Origin: Candidatus Thioglobus autotrophicus
GTDB taxonomy: Bacteria; Pseudomonadota; Gammaproteobacteria; PS1; Pseudothioglobaceae
DNA length: 64,000 bases
Assembly: GCA_022448455.1 (NCBI GenBank)
Contig: JAKUUR010000001.1
Location: 1-64,000 of the forward strand
Direction of reading: 5' to 3'
The notes under the pieces are model-generated. The model was not told the DNA's origin, made no database searches, and was given only the letters and a program-made list of their open reading frames with translations. Within the stretch, counting starts at the first letter, position 1, and each line of letters begins with the position of its first letter. A program made the position numbers and the translations under genes. Below are positions 48,861 to 59,850 of this stretch, piece after piece.

Positions 48861-49741
48861 ACTTTCAGTCAGGTTTTATTGCAGTCGTAGGTCGGCCGAA
48901 TGTTGGTAAATCAACGCTCATTAATGAATTGATTGGTCAAAAACTTTCAATCACTTCTCATAGGCCACAAACCACTAGACATCGCATCCACGCCATAGAC
49001 ACTCAGATCAACTACCAAATGATTTTTGTTGACACCCCAGGTATTCATATTGGCAATAAGAAGGCAATCAACTCCTATATGAATAAAACTGCAAGCTCAA
49101 GCCTTTCAGGAGTGGATATGATACTTTGGTTAGTTGAAGCTCTTAAATGGACCAAAGAAGATGAACGTGCAATGGAGCATTTAACGAAAATAAAAGTTCC
49201 AATTATTCTTTGTGTGAATAAAATTGACAAATTAAACACTAAAGATGAAATACTTCCTTACTTAGAAAATTTAGGAGAAAAATTTCAAGCTAACGAAGTT
49301 TTCCCATTATCGGCATTTAAAAAAAATCACACCAATGACTTAAGGCAACTAATTCTGAAGTATTTACCACAACAAGAAGCATTATTTGAATCTGACTATG
49401 TGACCGACCGATCACAGCGATTTGTAGTTGCTGAGTTTATTCGTGAAAAATTGATGCGCAATCTTTCGGACGAACTACCTTATGATTTGACAGTTGAAAT
49501 TGAAAAATTTGATTTGGATGGTCAAATGTATCGAATTGCAGCTAGAATTTTTGTTGAAAAACCATCTCAAAAAAAGATTGTAATTGGCGACAAAGGTAAA
49601 ATGCTTAAACAAATAGGTGAGGAGTCTCGTGTTAGTATTGAGGGATTTTTAGAAAGGAAAGTTTTTTTAGAATTATGGGTTAAAGTGCGACAAGGTTGGT
49701 CTAATGATAAAAGGGCCTTAGCCTCTTTGGGTTATGACTAA
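48857..49741 (+). CDS. era: GTPase Era
   Basis: VVGRPNVGKSTLINEL, TSHRPQTTRHRI, FVDTPGIH, C-terminal KH domain (KIVIGDKGKMLKQIG). Confidence 0.97.
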   Translation: MNFQSGFIAVVGRPNVGKSTLINELIGQKLSITSHRPQTTRHRIHAIDTQINYQMIFVDTPGIHIGNKKAINSYMNKTASSSLSGVDMILWLVEALKWTKEDERAMEHLTKIKVPIILCVNKIDKLNTKDEILPYLENLGEKFQANEVFPLSAFKKNHTNDLRQLILKYLPQQEALFESDYVTDRSQRFVVAEFIREKLMRNLSDELPYDLTVEIEKFDLDGQMYRIAARIFVEKPSQKKIVIGDKGKMLKQIGEESRVSIEGFLERKVFLELWVKVRQGWSNDKRALASLGYD

Positions 49742-50420
49742 AATAGAATTGACACCAGCATTTTTAATTCATCGGAGAATGTATCAGGACAGCTCCCTTT
49801 TGTTAGATTTTTTTACCCGTAACTATGGAAAAATTCGTCTCGTTGCCCGTGGTGCTCGTAGCAATAAGACCTCGTTGCAAATGTTTCAACGTCTGAATAT
49901 TTCTTTTAAAGGTAGAAGTGAACTCAAAAATCTAACCAACTGGGAATCTAGTGACCAGCCACGCAGATTTTTAGGCAATGATCTAGTTCTTGCAATCTAT
50001 ACAAATGAACTTCTTTCAAGGCTATTACCGGAAGCTGAAAAACACCAAAAGGTATTTGATGGGTACTGGCACTACTTAATAATGATTAATGAACAATCAG
50101 ATGCTGAAAAAGAATACTCCCTCAGATTGTTTGAAAACCTGTTGTTAGAGGAGCTTGGCTATGGTTTAGAATTTAATAAGGACTCTACAGGAAGTCCTAT
50201 TGATTCTGAACTTGAGTACCAGTTTCAGGAGCACGAAGGCTTTGTTGCAAAAGTAGATGGTAACATACCCGGTGAAGTTCTGTTAGTGGTTAATGATGAT
50301 GACAATGACCGTTTAAGTGTCGGTCATTTAGCTATATTAAAAAAATTAAATCGAAAGCGCCTAAGGTCAATCCTTGGCGAAAGGCCACTGAAAAGTAGGG
50401 AATTATTTTTTGCAAACTAG
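49734..50420 (+). CDS. recO: DNA repair protein RecO
   Basis: [38 protein letters not shown], position between era and pdxJ. Confidence 0.92.
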   Translation: MTKIELTPAFLIHRRMYQDSSLLLDFFTRNYGKIRLVARGARSNKTSLQMFQRLNISFKGRSELKNLTNWESSDQPRRFLGNDLVLAIYTNELLSRLLPEAEKHQKVFDGYWHYLIMINEQSDAEKEYSLRLFENLLLEELGYGLEFNKDSTGSPIDSELEYQFQEHEGFVAKVDGNIPGEVLLVVNDDDNDRLSVGHLAILKKLNRKRLRSILGERPLKSRELFFAN

Positions 50421-50431
50421 TTAAAAAAATT

Positions 50432-51163
50432 ATGAGTATTTATTTGGGTGTTAATATTGACCACATTGCGACACTAAGGGAAGTAAGAGGTACTACATAT
50501 CCCAGTCCACTAGAAGCTGCACTCATCTGTGAAAAATCGGGTGCTGACAGCATCACCCTTCATCTCCGTGAAGATAGGCGTCATATTCAAGATAAAGACG
50601 TTGAAGAGATAAAAGCAACACTAAAAATAAAAATGAATTTAGAGATGGCTGCAACCGATGAAATGCTAAAAATTGCTTCTCAAATTAGTCCTCAAGATTG
50701 CTGTCTAGTTCCAGAAAAAAGAGAAGAGTTGACGACTGAAGGTGGTCTAGATGTAGCCTCTCAATTACCACGTATGAAGGAAGTTTGTTCTCAACTAGAG
50801 GACAATAATATAAGAGTTTCACTTTTTATAGATGCTGATAAGAAACAAATAGATGCAGCAATGGCTTGTGGCGCACCTGTAATCGAAATCCATACAGGAA
50901 AATATGCTGATGCAATTAATCTTGCCGAACGTGAATTAAAATATAATGAAATAAAAGGGGCTTGTGAATATGCACACAGTTTGGGTCTTCAGGTTAATGC
51001 AGGACATGGTTTAACACTTGAGAATACTTTTGCTATTGCAAAAATTGATTCAATTGTTGAACTCAATATTGGTCACTCAATTATCTCCAGGGCAGTTTTT
51101 GTAGGCCTAGCGAATGCGACAGCTGAAATGAAAGCCTTAATGTTGGAGGCAAGGGGTTTATGA
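50432..51163 (+). CDS. pdxJ: Pyridoxine 5'-phosphate synthase
   Basis: [57 protein letters not shown]. Confidence 0.97.
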   Translation: MSIYLGVNIDHIATLREVRGTTYPSPLEAALICEKSGADSITLHLREDRRHIQDKDVEEIKATLKIKMNLEMAATDEMLKIASQISPQDCCLVPEKREELTTEGGLDVASQLPRMKEVCSQLEDNNIRVSLFIDADKKQIDAAMACGAPVIEIHTGKYADAINLAERELKYNEIKGACEYAHSLGLQVNAGHGLTLENTFAIAKIDSIVELNIGHSIISRAVFVGLANATAEMKALMLEARGL

Positions 51164-51546
51164 TATATGGTGTAGGAACTGATATTGTTAACATCGACAG
51201 GGTAAAAAAGATCCTTTCAAAAAATCGAGATGGCTTTGTTAAAAGAGTTTTAAGTGAGCATGAACAAGCCTTGTTTGCAAACAAGGCTGACAGTGCGGCA
51301 TATTGTGCAAAGCGCTTTGCAGCCAAAGAAGCCTTTGCTAAAGCTCTAGGGACTGGAATCGGTCGTGTAGTTAGCTTTCAAGATTTAACCGTTCGAAATA
51401 ATGAGAACGGTAAACCGCACTTCATTCCCAGTGAAAAATTAAGACAGTTCTTGGTAGAAAAGAAAATTAAACAGGCTCATTTAAGTATCTCTGACGAGAG
51501 TCAAAATGCGATTGCATTTGTAGTTTTGGAGACGTTTGACTTGTAG
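51160..51546 (+). CDS. acpS: Holo-[acyl-carrier-protein] synthase
   Basis: [47 protein letters not shown]. Confidence 0.95.
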   Translation: MIYGVGTDIVNIDRVKKILSKNRDGFVKRVLSEHEQALFANKADSAAYCAKRFAAKEAFAKALGTGIGRVVSFQDLTVRNNENGKPHFIPSEKLRQFLVEKKIKQAHLSISDESQNAIAFVVLETFDL

Positions 51547-51598
51547 CTCAAGATTAATTCAAGGCTTCATTATTAAAAAACACATTGCAATTTAAAAA

Positions 51599-52054
51599 CT
51601 AAAAAGGTATGTCATCCTCAAATTCATCTTTTGAGACTGGGGTAATGCTTGGTTCTGTTTGATCCTTTACAGTTACATCCTCACTTGGGGCGCTAGAACT
51701 TGAATCGTCACGACGATCAAGCATCTGCAAAGTTCCATTAAAACCACTGACAACAACTTCTGTTGTCCATCTTTCGATCCCATCCTTGTCAGTATATTTT
51801 CTTGTTTGTAATTTTCCTTCGACATAGACTTTTGAGCCTTTGTCTAAATATTGACCCGCAATCTCTGCTAGTTTGCCAAATAAGCTGACACGATGCCATT
51901 CAGTTCTTTCTTGTTTCTGGCCAGTGCTTTTATCTGTCCAAGATTCACTTGTAGCAACAGATAAGTTACTAATTGCATTACCATTAGAGGCGTATTTTAC
52001 TTCTGGCTTTGCGCCAAGATTTCCAACTAGTATTACTTTATTAATGCCTGCCAT
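51599..52054 (-). CDS. ssb: Single-stranded DNA-binding protein
   Basis: [21 protein letters not shown], acidic C-terminal tip DEFEDDIPF. Confidence 0.97.
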   Translation of the reverse strand: MAGINKVILVGNLGAKPEVKYASNGNAISNLSVATSESWTDKSTGQKQERTEWHRVSLFGKLAEIAGQYLDKGSKVYVEGKLQTRKYTDKDGIERWTTEVVVSGFNGTLQMLDRRDDSSSSAPSEDVTVKDQTEPSITPVSKDEFEDDIPF

Positions 52055-52056
52055 AT

Positions 52057-53223
52057 CTACTCCTGTAATGTTTCTACTTTATGTCGCAAAGTTATCATGA
52101 AAAACCACCAGATAATTGCCACAAATATGCTCAATAAGAATACACTATTTAAGTCATAAATGCTATAAATAAGACCACCAATAGCGCCACCAAAAAAAGT
52201 CCCTAAGAACTGAGAAGTTGAAAAAATACCCATTGCAAGTCCGCGCTTGGAGGTGCTTGCAGTTCTGGATAAAAGCGAAGGTAATATAGCTTCGATTGAG
52301 TTAAAGGCAACAAAGAAAATAGTCAAAATTACAAGAAACACTGTGAAGTTTAAGTTTAAGGTAAAAAACATTCCCTGACTCAATATCAAAAGAGCAATAC
52401 AAAAAAGCAATATAGGTTTGGTTTTTTTATATCTCTCAGAAAGAATAATTAATGGCAACATACCAACAAACGAAAGCAACATTGCTGGAATATAGAGTTG
52501 CCAATTATCAATCATGTTGACAATGTTATTTTCAACAATCAATAGAGGCATTACAATAAAGCCGCTAGACAGTATCATGTGCAAACTAAACACACTGAAA
52601 TCAAGGCGTAATAAGTCGGGGTTTAGAACTTCTCTGAAAGCAGAAATGGATAAACGGTAATATTTTTTTGGCTTGGCATAAGGCAGAGTAAAAACAAACA
52701 AAATAGCAATAATTGAAAGTAAGCCAATAACCCAGAAAAGTCCAGACAATCCTACCGATGATGCAATTATGGGTCCAATAATAAGCGACAGCATGAATGC
52801 AAGGCCAATTTGAAAGCCGACAAAGGCGTTGGCTTTTGCACGACTCTGTTCAGACACTGAGTCAGCTAAAAAAGCCATCAGTACAGCTGAAATAGCACCG
52901 CCTCCTTGGAGAGCTCGACCGATCACCACAAAGATAATGTCTGTCGAATTAGCTGATACAATACTTCCAATAAAAAAAATGCACAAGCCTAAAATTAGTA
53001 GTGGTTTTCGACCATATCTATCAGACAGATAACCGAAAGGTATTTGAAAAAAAGCTTGTGTTAAACCGTATATTCCAATCGCCAGACCTATCATAAAAGG
53101 TGATGAATTATCGTACTCACTGGCATAAACACTCATGACTGGAAAAAGCATGAAAAGTCCCAACATTCTAACCCCCATAATTAATGAAACCTTGAAGGTA
53201 AAAAGTCTTTCAGTTGTATTCAT
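52057..53223 (-). CDS. MFS transporter
   Basis: 12-TM profile, [16 protein letters not shown], next to ssb. Confidence 0.85.
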   Translation of the reverse strand: MNTTERLFTFKVSLIMGVRMLGLFMLFPVMSVYASEYDNSSPFMIGLAIGIYGLTQAFFQIPFGYLSDRYGRKPLLILGLCIFFIGSIVSANSTDIIFVVIGRALQGGGAISAVLMAFLADSVSEQSRAKANAFVGFQIGLAFMLSLIIGPIIASSVGLSGLFWVIGLLSIIAILFVFTLPYAKPKKYYRLSISAFREVLNPDLLRLDFSVFSLHMILSSGFIVMPLLIVENNIVNMIDNWQLYIPAMLLSFVGMLPLIILSERYKKTKPILLFCIALLILSQGMFFTLNLNFTVFLVILTIFFVAFNSIEAILPSLLSRTASTSKRGLAMGIFSTSQFLGTFFGGAIGGLIYSIYDLNSVFLLSIFVAIIWWFFMITLRHKVETLQE

Positions 53224-53240
53224 ATTTACCTAAAGAAAAA

Positions 53241-54014
53241 CTATCTATCTATTTTGTAGTTAGGAGAGTAGTTAGGGTAACTTGCATAAAGCACAGTTCT
53301 TGCATCTTGGGCTAGTTCTTCAGCATTGATAGCTTCATAATTGTGAGCCATTAAGTGAAGTCCGTCAGCCACAGAAGGACTGTTAGGGTAGTTCTCAATG
53401 ATGTACTTTGAACGATTGATTGCAGCTATATGTGATCCATTGATTGTGTAGTATAGTGCTACGTAGAATTCATGCCTTGCAAGGATGTTCTTAAGTACTA
53501 CTAGTTTCTTTGACGCTTCTTCAGAATATTTTGAATTGGGAAATTTATCAATTAACAAGTAGAAATAACTATAGGCATCGTGTACACTTTGAACATCTCT
53601 TTGTGCACTATCGGTGATTATTTCATCGAGAATTGATGCAGATTTTTCTTCTGCAATGACTCCTCTTAAGTAATAAGCATATGGGGTAGAGGGAATGGCA
53701 GGGTATCGCTCAATAAATTCATTTAATGCAAGTATAGCGTGGTTATATTTTTTGCGCTTAAACAAGTTATATGCAATGTCTAGTCGTGCCTGTATCGCAT
53801 ACTTTGAGCCAGGATAAGCAGCAAGTATAACTTCTAACTGCTCGATTCCTTGCTCAATGGAACCAGCGCTAAACTTATCTTCAGCAAGCTCATATAGCGC
53901 CTTTGGGGAGAGTCCATCAGCAACCGGCCCTCTTCTTTCTTTGTCACCTCCAAATAGTGAGCAGCCGCCAAGGAGAATTGAAAATGAAATAAATAAAATT
54001 AATGACCTGGTCAT
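53241..54014 (-). CDS. bamD: Outer membrane protein assembly factor BamD (lipoprotein)
   Basis: Lipobox LLGGCSLFG, TPR-like repeats (PGSKYAIQARLDIAYNLFKRKKYNHAI, PAIPSTPYAYYLRGV). Confidence 0.92.
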   Translation of the reverse strand: MTRSLILFISFSILLGGCSLFGGDKERRGPVADGLSPKALYELAEDKFSAGSIEQGIEQLEVILAAYPGSKYAIQARLDIAYNLFKRKKYNHAILALNEFIERYPAIPSTPYAYYLRGVIAEEKSASILDEIITDSAQRDVQSVHDAYSYFYLLIDKFPNSKYSEEASKKLVVLKNILARHEFYVALYYTINGSHIAAINRSKYIIENYPNSPSVADGLHLMAHNYEAINAEELAQDARTVLYASYPNYSPNYKIDR

Positions 54015-54149
54015 ATAAAGTTGCTTGGTTATTTTTTATAAAAAGGCATTATACTTGGGTGCAGTGTTAATAGAAACCTTTGTATAAACAACCTTGCTTG
54101 GTTTATAACTTGCTTATAATTATCTGACTATATTTATATTTTTTAACCA

Positions 54150-56255
54150 ATGGCAATTGCTTTCTTTCATAAAAAAACTCAAATTGGAGATCTGACTTCA
54201 GTACTCGAAGATTATCTGACTGATGATGAAGTTGTTCTTGTCAAAAAGGCCCACAAATTAGCGGAAAAGGCTCATGAAGGACAATTGAGAAAATCTGGTG
54301 AGTCTTATATACATCATCCCTTAGCGGTAGCCCTAATACTTGCAGATCTTAAGCTGGATTATTATTGCATTGTTGCTGCAATTTTGCATGATTGTATCGA
54401 GGATACCCCTGTAACAAAAGATGAAGTCGAACAAGAGTTTGGGAGTCAGGTTGCTCATATCGTAGAAGGAGTATCAAAGTTGACAAATTTGGAGTTTACT
54501 TCGAGCTCACAAAAACAAGCTAAAAATTTTCAGAAACTAGTTTTTGCGATGTCAAAAGACATGAGAGTAATGATCATTAAGCTCGCAGATAGACTGCATA
54601 ATATGCGTACTCTTGAGTCTATGAGTGATGAAAAGAAGATTCAAAAAGCCAAAGAAACTTCAGAGCTTCATGCCCCTATTGCAAGGCGACTTGGGTTACA
54701 TAGTATTAGGGTAGAGTTGGATGACTTGTGTTTTCAAACACTTCATCCTAGGAAATACTTGATACTTAAAAGAAAAATCAAAAAACAATATGGCAATCAA
54801 AAGAAAATGATTGCACTCACTCAAACAGAAATTGAAAACCGGTTAAAACTTGAAGGTATTAATGCTGAAGTTAAAGGTCGTCAAAAACAACCTTTTAGTG
54901 TTTATCACAAAATGAAAACCAAATCTTTAAAGTTTTCCGAAGTGCTGGATATGCACGCCTTTCGAGTTATTGTTGATAGTACTAGTGCATGTTATCAAGC
55001 GCTAGGTCAACTTCACAGCTTATACAAACCTTTACCATTAAAGTTCAAAGACTATATTGCAGCTGCAAAACCTAACGGTTATCAATCAATTCATACGGTT
55101 TTATTGGGCCCAAGAAAAATGTTTATTGAGGTTCAAATTCGTTCTCAAGAGATGCATTTCATTTCAGAGTATGGAATTGCTGCACATTGGCACTATAAAA
55201 GTACTGACAAGCCGAGTGAAAAGCTCGCTCAAAATTGGCTTGGCTCCTTGCTCGACATTCAACAAAATTCAGACTCTTCGATTGATTTTCTTGAAAGCAC
55301 GAAGGTCGATTTATTTCCGGATGAAGTTTTTGTATTTACTCCAGCTGGAAAAATCATACAATTGCCGCAAAGGGCAACGGTGCTTGATTTTTCTTATGCA
55401 GTTCATACAAACGTTGGCAAGAGAACTCAGAAGGCAACTATTAATGGAAATGAAGCTGGCCTAGCGACAGAACTAAAATCTGGTCAAACTGTAGAAATAA
55501 CTACCAGTCGTTTGGTCAAACCAAAGCCGGATTGGTTAGATATGGTAATTACCTCTAAAGCTAAAACAGCTATAAAAGCCCAACTTAAGGAAAACTCCAA
55601 AGTTGAGTTGTCCAAACTGGGTAAGCATTTAATTTCTGACGCCCTTAAATATCAAAAAATAGACATTAATGATATTCCCAAAGAGAAATGGAAGGAATGT
55701 TTTAAAGAGTTGCATTGTTCAAATTTTCATGATTTATACATTAAAGTTGGTTTGTCAGAAATATTTGTTGCAGTTGTTATCAACAAACTGCTTAAAGATA
55801 TTAGCAAAGAAACAATAAATACGATAACAATTAATAAAACAAAAGGTATGGCAATTAACTTTGCACACTGCTGCTACCCGATACCTGGAGACGAAGTAAC
55901 AGGCGTCTTAACTATCTCTAAAGGTATGGTGATGCATCGTTCAAATTGTGCAAACCTGGCCCACATTAAGGAGAAAAATGCACAATGGATGGAGATCGAC
56001 TGGAAGTCAGATGATAGTGAACTATTCGAGGTTAGTATAAGCTGTTTGGTGGAAAATCGTAGTGGCACTTTGGCAACTATGGCTAATATATTGGCAAACT
56101 TAGGAGTAAACATTGAAAACATAGAACAACGCGATAAACCCAATGCAAAAAAATTAATTGGCATGGTTATAGTTGTTGCAAATATTATCCAACTTAATAA
56201 TGTATTGGATAAATTAAAAGGTCTTCCTCATATCGTTTCGGCATCAAGATATTAA
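54150..56255 (+). CDS. spoT: Bifunctional (p)ppGpp synthetase/hydrolase (RSH)
   Basis: HD domain (HHPLAVALIL...ILHDCIEDTPV), RelA/SpoT region (FKDYIAAAKPNGYQSIHTVLLG), TGS, ACT. Confidence 0.95.
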   Translation: MAIAFFHKKTQIGDLTSVLEDYLTDDEVVLVKKAHKLAEKAHEGQLRKSGESYIHHPLAVALILADLKLDYYCIVAAILHDCIEDTPVTKDEVEQEFGSQVAHIVEGVSKLTNLEFTSSSQKQAKNFQKLVFAMSKDMRVMIIKLADRLHNMRTLESMSDEKKIQKAKETSELHAPIARRLGLHSIRVELDDLCFQTLHPRKYLILKRKIKKQYGNQKKMIALTQTEIENRLKLEGINAEVKGRQKQPFSVYHKMKTKSLKFSEVLDMHAFRVIVDSTSACYQALGQLHSLYKPLPLKFKDYIAAAKPNGYQSIHTVLLGPRKMFIEVQIRSQEMHFISEYGIAAHWHYKSTDKPSEKLAQNWLGSLLDIQQNSDSSIDFLESTKVDLFPDEVFVFTPAGKIIQLPQRATVLDFSYAVHTNVGKRTQKATINGNEAGLATELKSGQTVEITTSRLVKPKPDWLDMVITSKAKTAIKAQLKENSKVELSKLGKHLISDALKYQKIDINDIPKEKWKECFKELHCSNFHDLYIKVGLSEIFVAVVINKLLKDISKETINTITINKTKGMAINFAHCCYPIPGDEVTGVLTISKGMVMHRSNCANLAHIKEKNAQWMEIDWKSDDSELFEVSISCLVENRSGTLATMANILANLGVNIENIEQRDKPNAKKLIGMVIVVANIIQLNNVLDKLKGLPHIVSASRY

Positions 56256-56331
56256 TATTGAAAAAATGTACCTAGCCACTTAATCAATTGATTAAAATTG
56301 CGTTTATCATTTACTTCGCCTATTTAACAAA

Positions 56332-56526
56332 ATGATCAGCTGGACTGACTCACTCGAAATTGCTATTTCACTTGAAGAAGCTCACCCAGATATTGACCCT
56401 ATAACTATCAATTTTGTTGATTTACGTGAACTCGTAATGGCCCTTGAAGACTTTAATGAAGGCGACACTCAATGTGGAGAGAAGATATTAGAAGCCATTC
56501 AAATGTGTTGGATTGACGAAAAATAA
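56332..56526 (+). CDS. iscX: Fe-S cluster assembly protein IscX
   Basis: WTDSLEIAISLEEAHPDIDPITINFVDLRELVMALEDFNEGDTQCGEKILEAIQMCWIDE matches the IscX family over its full length. Confidence 0.92.
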   Translation: MISWTDSLEIAISLEEAHPDIDPITINFVDLRELVMALEDFNEGDTQCGEKILEAIQMCWIDEK

Positions 56527-57806
56527 TGAAATATCTTAAAGCACTGATTCTATTTTCAGTTTTATTATCTTTTTCGGCTAACGCTCTTTTAGAAATCAAC
56601 ATTATAAAGTCGAAAGAAGAACTCTTTCCTGTTGTAATTGCTCCTTTTGAGGTTATCGGAGATGCTCAACAGGGAGCCGAAATTGCAAACATTATCAGAG
56701 ATAATTTGAATCGTTCTGGACAATTTAATGCACTCAGTACAAATGAATTAGTTACAAATCAAATTGATTTTAACTTTTGGCAAGAACACAAAAAAGATGC
56801 CGTTATTTTTGGAAAGATTGAACAAGTCAGTAGCAAAGTTTTTAATGTCTATATCTATATTTATGATGTATTCTCCGAAAAGAGTCTTTATGCTAAAAAG
56901 ATTGCAGTTCACAATAGCGGTATAAGACGAATCGCACATTACTTAAGTGATAAAATTTATTATGTTCTACTTGGACAAAAAGGTTCGTTTGATACTAGAT
57001 TGTCTTACGTCACTGTTTCTGAGGGCAAAAAAGGTAATCGAACCTACAGACTTCAAATTTCTGACTCGGATGGTTACAACCCTCAAACGGTTGTAAAGTC
57101 TTCTCATCCTATCTTGTCTCCTGTCTGGTCATCTGACCAGAACAAGTTGGCCTATGTGTCATTTAAAAATAATCGTTCAGAGGTCTTTGTTATTTATCCT
57201 TTTTTAAAAATAAAATCTACAAAGTTACCTAAATTTGATGGTATCGCTTCCTCTCCAAGTTGGCATCCAGACGGAGAAAACATTGCACTAACTATTTCAA
57301 AAAAAGGCAACAAAGACATTTATTTGTATAACCTTAAAACTAAAGAACTTAAAAGGTTGACAACAAATACTGCTATCGACACTGAAGCTAACTTTTCACC
57401 CGATGGCAAAAGTATCGCTTTCACTTCGAATCGAACAGGGCAAGTTCAAATTTATATTAAAAATTTAAAAACAGGCAAGATAAGTCGCGCTACTTTTGAA
57501 GGTTCATATAACGCAAAACCTGTTTTTTCTCCTGACGGTAAAGAGCTGGCTCTGATTCATCGTGTTGGTAAAGATTACAGATTGGCTTTGCTTAACATTG
57601 CAACTCGAGACTTGACAATTATGACACAAAATAAATCAGACGAGTCACCCTATTTTTCCCCAAATGGTGGTATGATTATTTTTGCAACCAATCGTGACAA
57701 CAAAGGAATATTGTCTATAATTTCACTACATAACAATCAAATAGTTGAACTTACACAAAAAGATGGTGTGATTAGAGAACCAAGTTGGTCAAATTATTCA
57801 AATTAA
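56526..57806 (+). CDS. tolB: Tol-Pal system beta-propeller protein TolB
   Basis: Signal peptide, TolB_N-type domain, WD-like repeats (SPVWSSDQNKLAYVSF, NFSPDGKSIAFTSNRTGQVQIYI). Confidence 0.94.
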   Translation: MKYLKALILFSVLLSFSANALLEINIIKSKEELFPVVIAPFEVIGDAQQGAEIANIIRDNLNRSGQFNALSTNELVTNQIDFNFWQEHKKDAVIFGKIEQVSSKVFNVYIYIYDVFSEKSLYAKKIAVHNSGIRRIAHYLSDKIYYVLLGQKGSFDTRLSYVTVSEGKKGNRTYRLQISDSDGYNPQTVVKSSHPILSPVWSSDQNKLAYVSFKNNRSEVFVIYPFLKIKSTKLPKFDGIASSPSWHPDGENIALTISKKGNKDIYLYNLKTKELKRLTTNTAIDTEANFSPDGKSIAFTSNRTGQVQIYIKNLKTGKISRATFEGSYNAKPVFSPDGKELALIHRVGKDYRLALLNIATRDLTIMTQNKSDESPYFSPNGGMIIFATNRDNKGILSIISLHNNQIVELTQKDGVIREPSWSNYSN

Positions 57807-57816
57807 GGAAATAAAA

Positions 57817-58821
57817 ATGTCAAAAAAACTATTGCTAATAACAGGTGTAATTTTTTTAAGCTCTTGCGCAACTACTAATATTCAGGAGTTAGGAGATAAA
57901 TTTTTAGACTTGATTAATCCGTCTGACTCCCCTGCAGAAGTTGCTGATCTGAGCGAACAGGTATTGGTTTTGAGTGCTGAAAGTGGAGGATTTACTGAAG
58001 AAGAACTTGAAACCTTATCAAACGACGAGTTAATTGAGTTAGCCATAGAAAAAGGTTTGGGAGACATATTGGTTCTAGATGCTGATGGTAACCTTCAGAA
58101 CAGAGATGAAGTAATCAAAGCCCTAGTTGAGAGTGATGAAAGTGGAGGCTTTACCGAAGAAGAACTTGAGGTGTTATCTAACGATGAGTTAATTGAGATT
58201 GCTAAAGAGAAAGGTTTAGAAGGCATATTGCTTCTAGATTCTGATGACAACCTTCAGAACAGGGATCAAGTAATCAAGACACTGGTTGAGAGTGAGTCTC
58301 TAATGGAAAGTGCAACCCAAGAACTTAAATCACTATCAGACGATGCACTAATTGAGATAGCTCAGACAAAAGGCATGGAAGATGAAATAATTCTAGATGA
58401 CGATGGTAACCTTCAGAACAGAGATGAACTAATTAAAGCACTAGTCGAGGGAGCTGCTGAAACTAAGGCAGCTGTTTTGGTACTAGAAAGTTCTGGAATT
58501 CCGTCCACTCTTTATTTTGCTTATGATGACACTGAAATCGATGAAGCAGCCACCAGAGTGATTATTGAACATGCCAACTTTATGCAAAACAACCGTTCCG
58601 TTAGGCTTCGTCTTGAAGGCCATGCGGACGAAAGAGGTACTCGAGAATACAATTTAGCGCTGGGTGAAAATCGTGCTCTGAGCGTTAAAGAGGTACTAGG
58701 TCTCTATAACCTTGAGGATAGAGTTGTTGTTGTCAGTTACGGTGAAGAGCAACCTGTCGCAATCGAACATAACGAAGAGGCTTGGGAAAAGAACCGTCGG
58801 GTAGAGTTCGTATACTATTAA
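57817..58821 (+). CDS. pal: Peptidoglycan-associated lipoprotein with an N-terminal triple-repeat insertion
   Basis: Lipobox FLSSCATT, C-terminal OmpA-like domain (LRLEGHADERGTREYNLALGENRALSVKEVL). Three 53-aa repeats between them. Confidence 0.92.
   Translation: MSKKLLLITGVIFLSSCATTNIQELGDKFLDLINPSDSPAEVADLSEQVLVLSAESGGFTEEELETLSNDELIELAIEKGLGDILVLDADGNLQNRDEVIKALVESDESGGFTEEELEVLSNDELIEIAKEKGLEGILLLDSDDNLQNRDQVIKTLVESESLMESATQELKSLSDDALIEIAQTKGMEDEIILDDDGNLQNRDELIKALVEGAAETKAAVLVLESSGIPSTLYFAYDDTEIDEAATRVIIEHANFMQNNRSVRLRLEGHADERGTREYNLALGENRALSVKEVLGLYNLEDRVVVVSYGEEQPVAIEHNEEAWEKNRRVEFVYY
57979..58455 (+). repeat. Three tandem 159-bp coding repeats within pal
   Basis: aa 55-107, 108-160 and 161-213. 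Core LSNDELIELAIEKGL...LDADGNLQNRDEVIKALVES recurs at exact 53-aa spacing; the third copy is more diverged. Confidence 0.9.
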
Positions 58822-58865
58822 ATTAATGCCTCTGCCAAGCATCAACATATGCCTTTTGACGTCTG

Positions 58866-59846
58866 ATGAAAAAGACTCTATTTAAAGTTATCGTTTATAT
58901 TTTCTGTGTTTTTTCTATCGTTGAACTATGTGCGGAAGAGGGCATGGATGATCTTGAAAAGAAAAATTTTTTCAAGATCGAGCGTCTTGAGGCTGAGATC
59001 ATAGTGCTGAAAGATCAATATAAATTGCTCACAGAGCAACAAAGATTAAATATTCAAAAAAAATCTGAATCGGAAGAGGCGCTAAATCTTGGGACGGTTA
59101 TGGATCTTGCTGCAGGTATCTATTCCGCATTAAATACAAAAATTAACTCTCTAAATAAAGACATTCTCATCCTGAAAAATCAATTCAAATTACTTGCAGA
59201 AGAACAAGTAATAAATACCCAAGAACAATCTGAATCAGAAGGGGGACTAGATCTTGAGGTGGCATTTTTTAAGCTTAATGCGAAAGTTAACTCTCTAAAT
59301 GATGATATTCTCGCACTAAAAGACCAATACGAATTACTCACAGAGCAGCAAAGATTAAATACTCAAAAAATCACTGAATTTTTTGATATGCTTGAGTTAA
59401 AGTACACTAAAGAGGCTGTCAAAGAAGTGGTTCTTGACGATAAAGAAAACGAAAAAAAGGCTTATCAAATTTATACTGATGGAAGAAATCAGTTTATTGC
59501 TGGAGAGTATGATAAAGCTATTGCACTATTTAAAAGCTACTTAGATAGCTTTCCTAATTATAAAAATGTCGCTGATGCAAAATTGTGGCTAGGGCGCACG
59601 TATTTTGCCAATGAGCTATACTCTCAATCTAATGCTATTTATTTAGAGTTTCAATCTGAAAACCTTCAACATGCCAAATATCCTGATTCTATGTACGAAT
59701 TGTCTCGTGCGCTTTTTGAGCTTGGAGAGCTAGATGCAGCTAAAAAATTGTTAACAAAAATGATAGAAAAGTTTCCAACACATGATCTATACAAAAAAGC
59801 CAAACAAATGCTTACAGAGCTTGAAGAGTTAACTATCGACGCTTGA
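58866..59846 (+). CDS. cpoB: Tol-Pal associated TPR protein CpoB/YbgF with repeated coiled-coil segment
   Basis: Position after pal. C-terminal TPR-like AYQIYTDGRNQFIAGEYDKAIALFKSYLDSFPNYKNVADAKLWLGRTYFANELY. Confidence 0.9.
   Translation: MKKTLFKVIVYIFCVFSIVELCAEEGMDDLEKKNFFKIERLEAEIIVLKDQYKLLTEQQRLNIQKKSESEEALNLGTVMDLAAGIYSALNTKINSLNKDILILKNQFKLLAEEQVINTQEQSESEGGLDLEVAFFKLNAKVNSLNDDILALKDQYELLTEQQRLNTQKITEFFDMLELKYTKEAVKEVVLDDKENEKKAYQIYTDGRNQFIAGEYDKAIALFKSYLDSFPNYKNVADAKLWLGRTYFANELYSQSNAIYLEFQSENLQHAKYPDSMYELSRALFELGELDAAKKLLTKMIEKFPTHDLYKKAKQMLTELEELTIDA
58983..59375 (+). repeat. Three imperfect coiled-coil repeats within cpoB
   Basis: LKDQYKLLTEQQRLNIQKKSESE (aa 48), LKNQFKLLAEEQVINTQEQSESE (aa 103), LKDQYELLTEQQRLNTQKITE (aa 151). 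Confidence 0.85.
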
Positions 59847-59850
59847 AAAA

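Noticed and set aside
55057-55464. 135-aa plus-strand ORF inside spoT
   Set aside because: Alternative frame fully contained in the well-conserved RSH gene; no recognisable domain.
57979-58455. Considered as a CRISPR-like or mobile repeat array
   Set aside because: The 159-bp repeats are in-frame coding repeats with diverged copies and no spacers; they are protein domain duplications.
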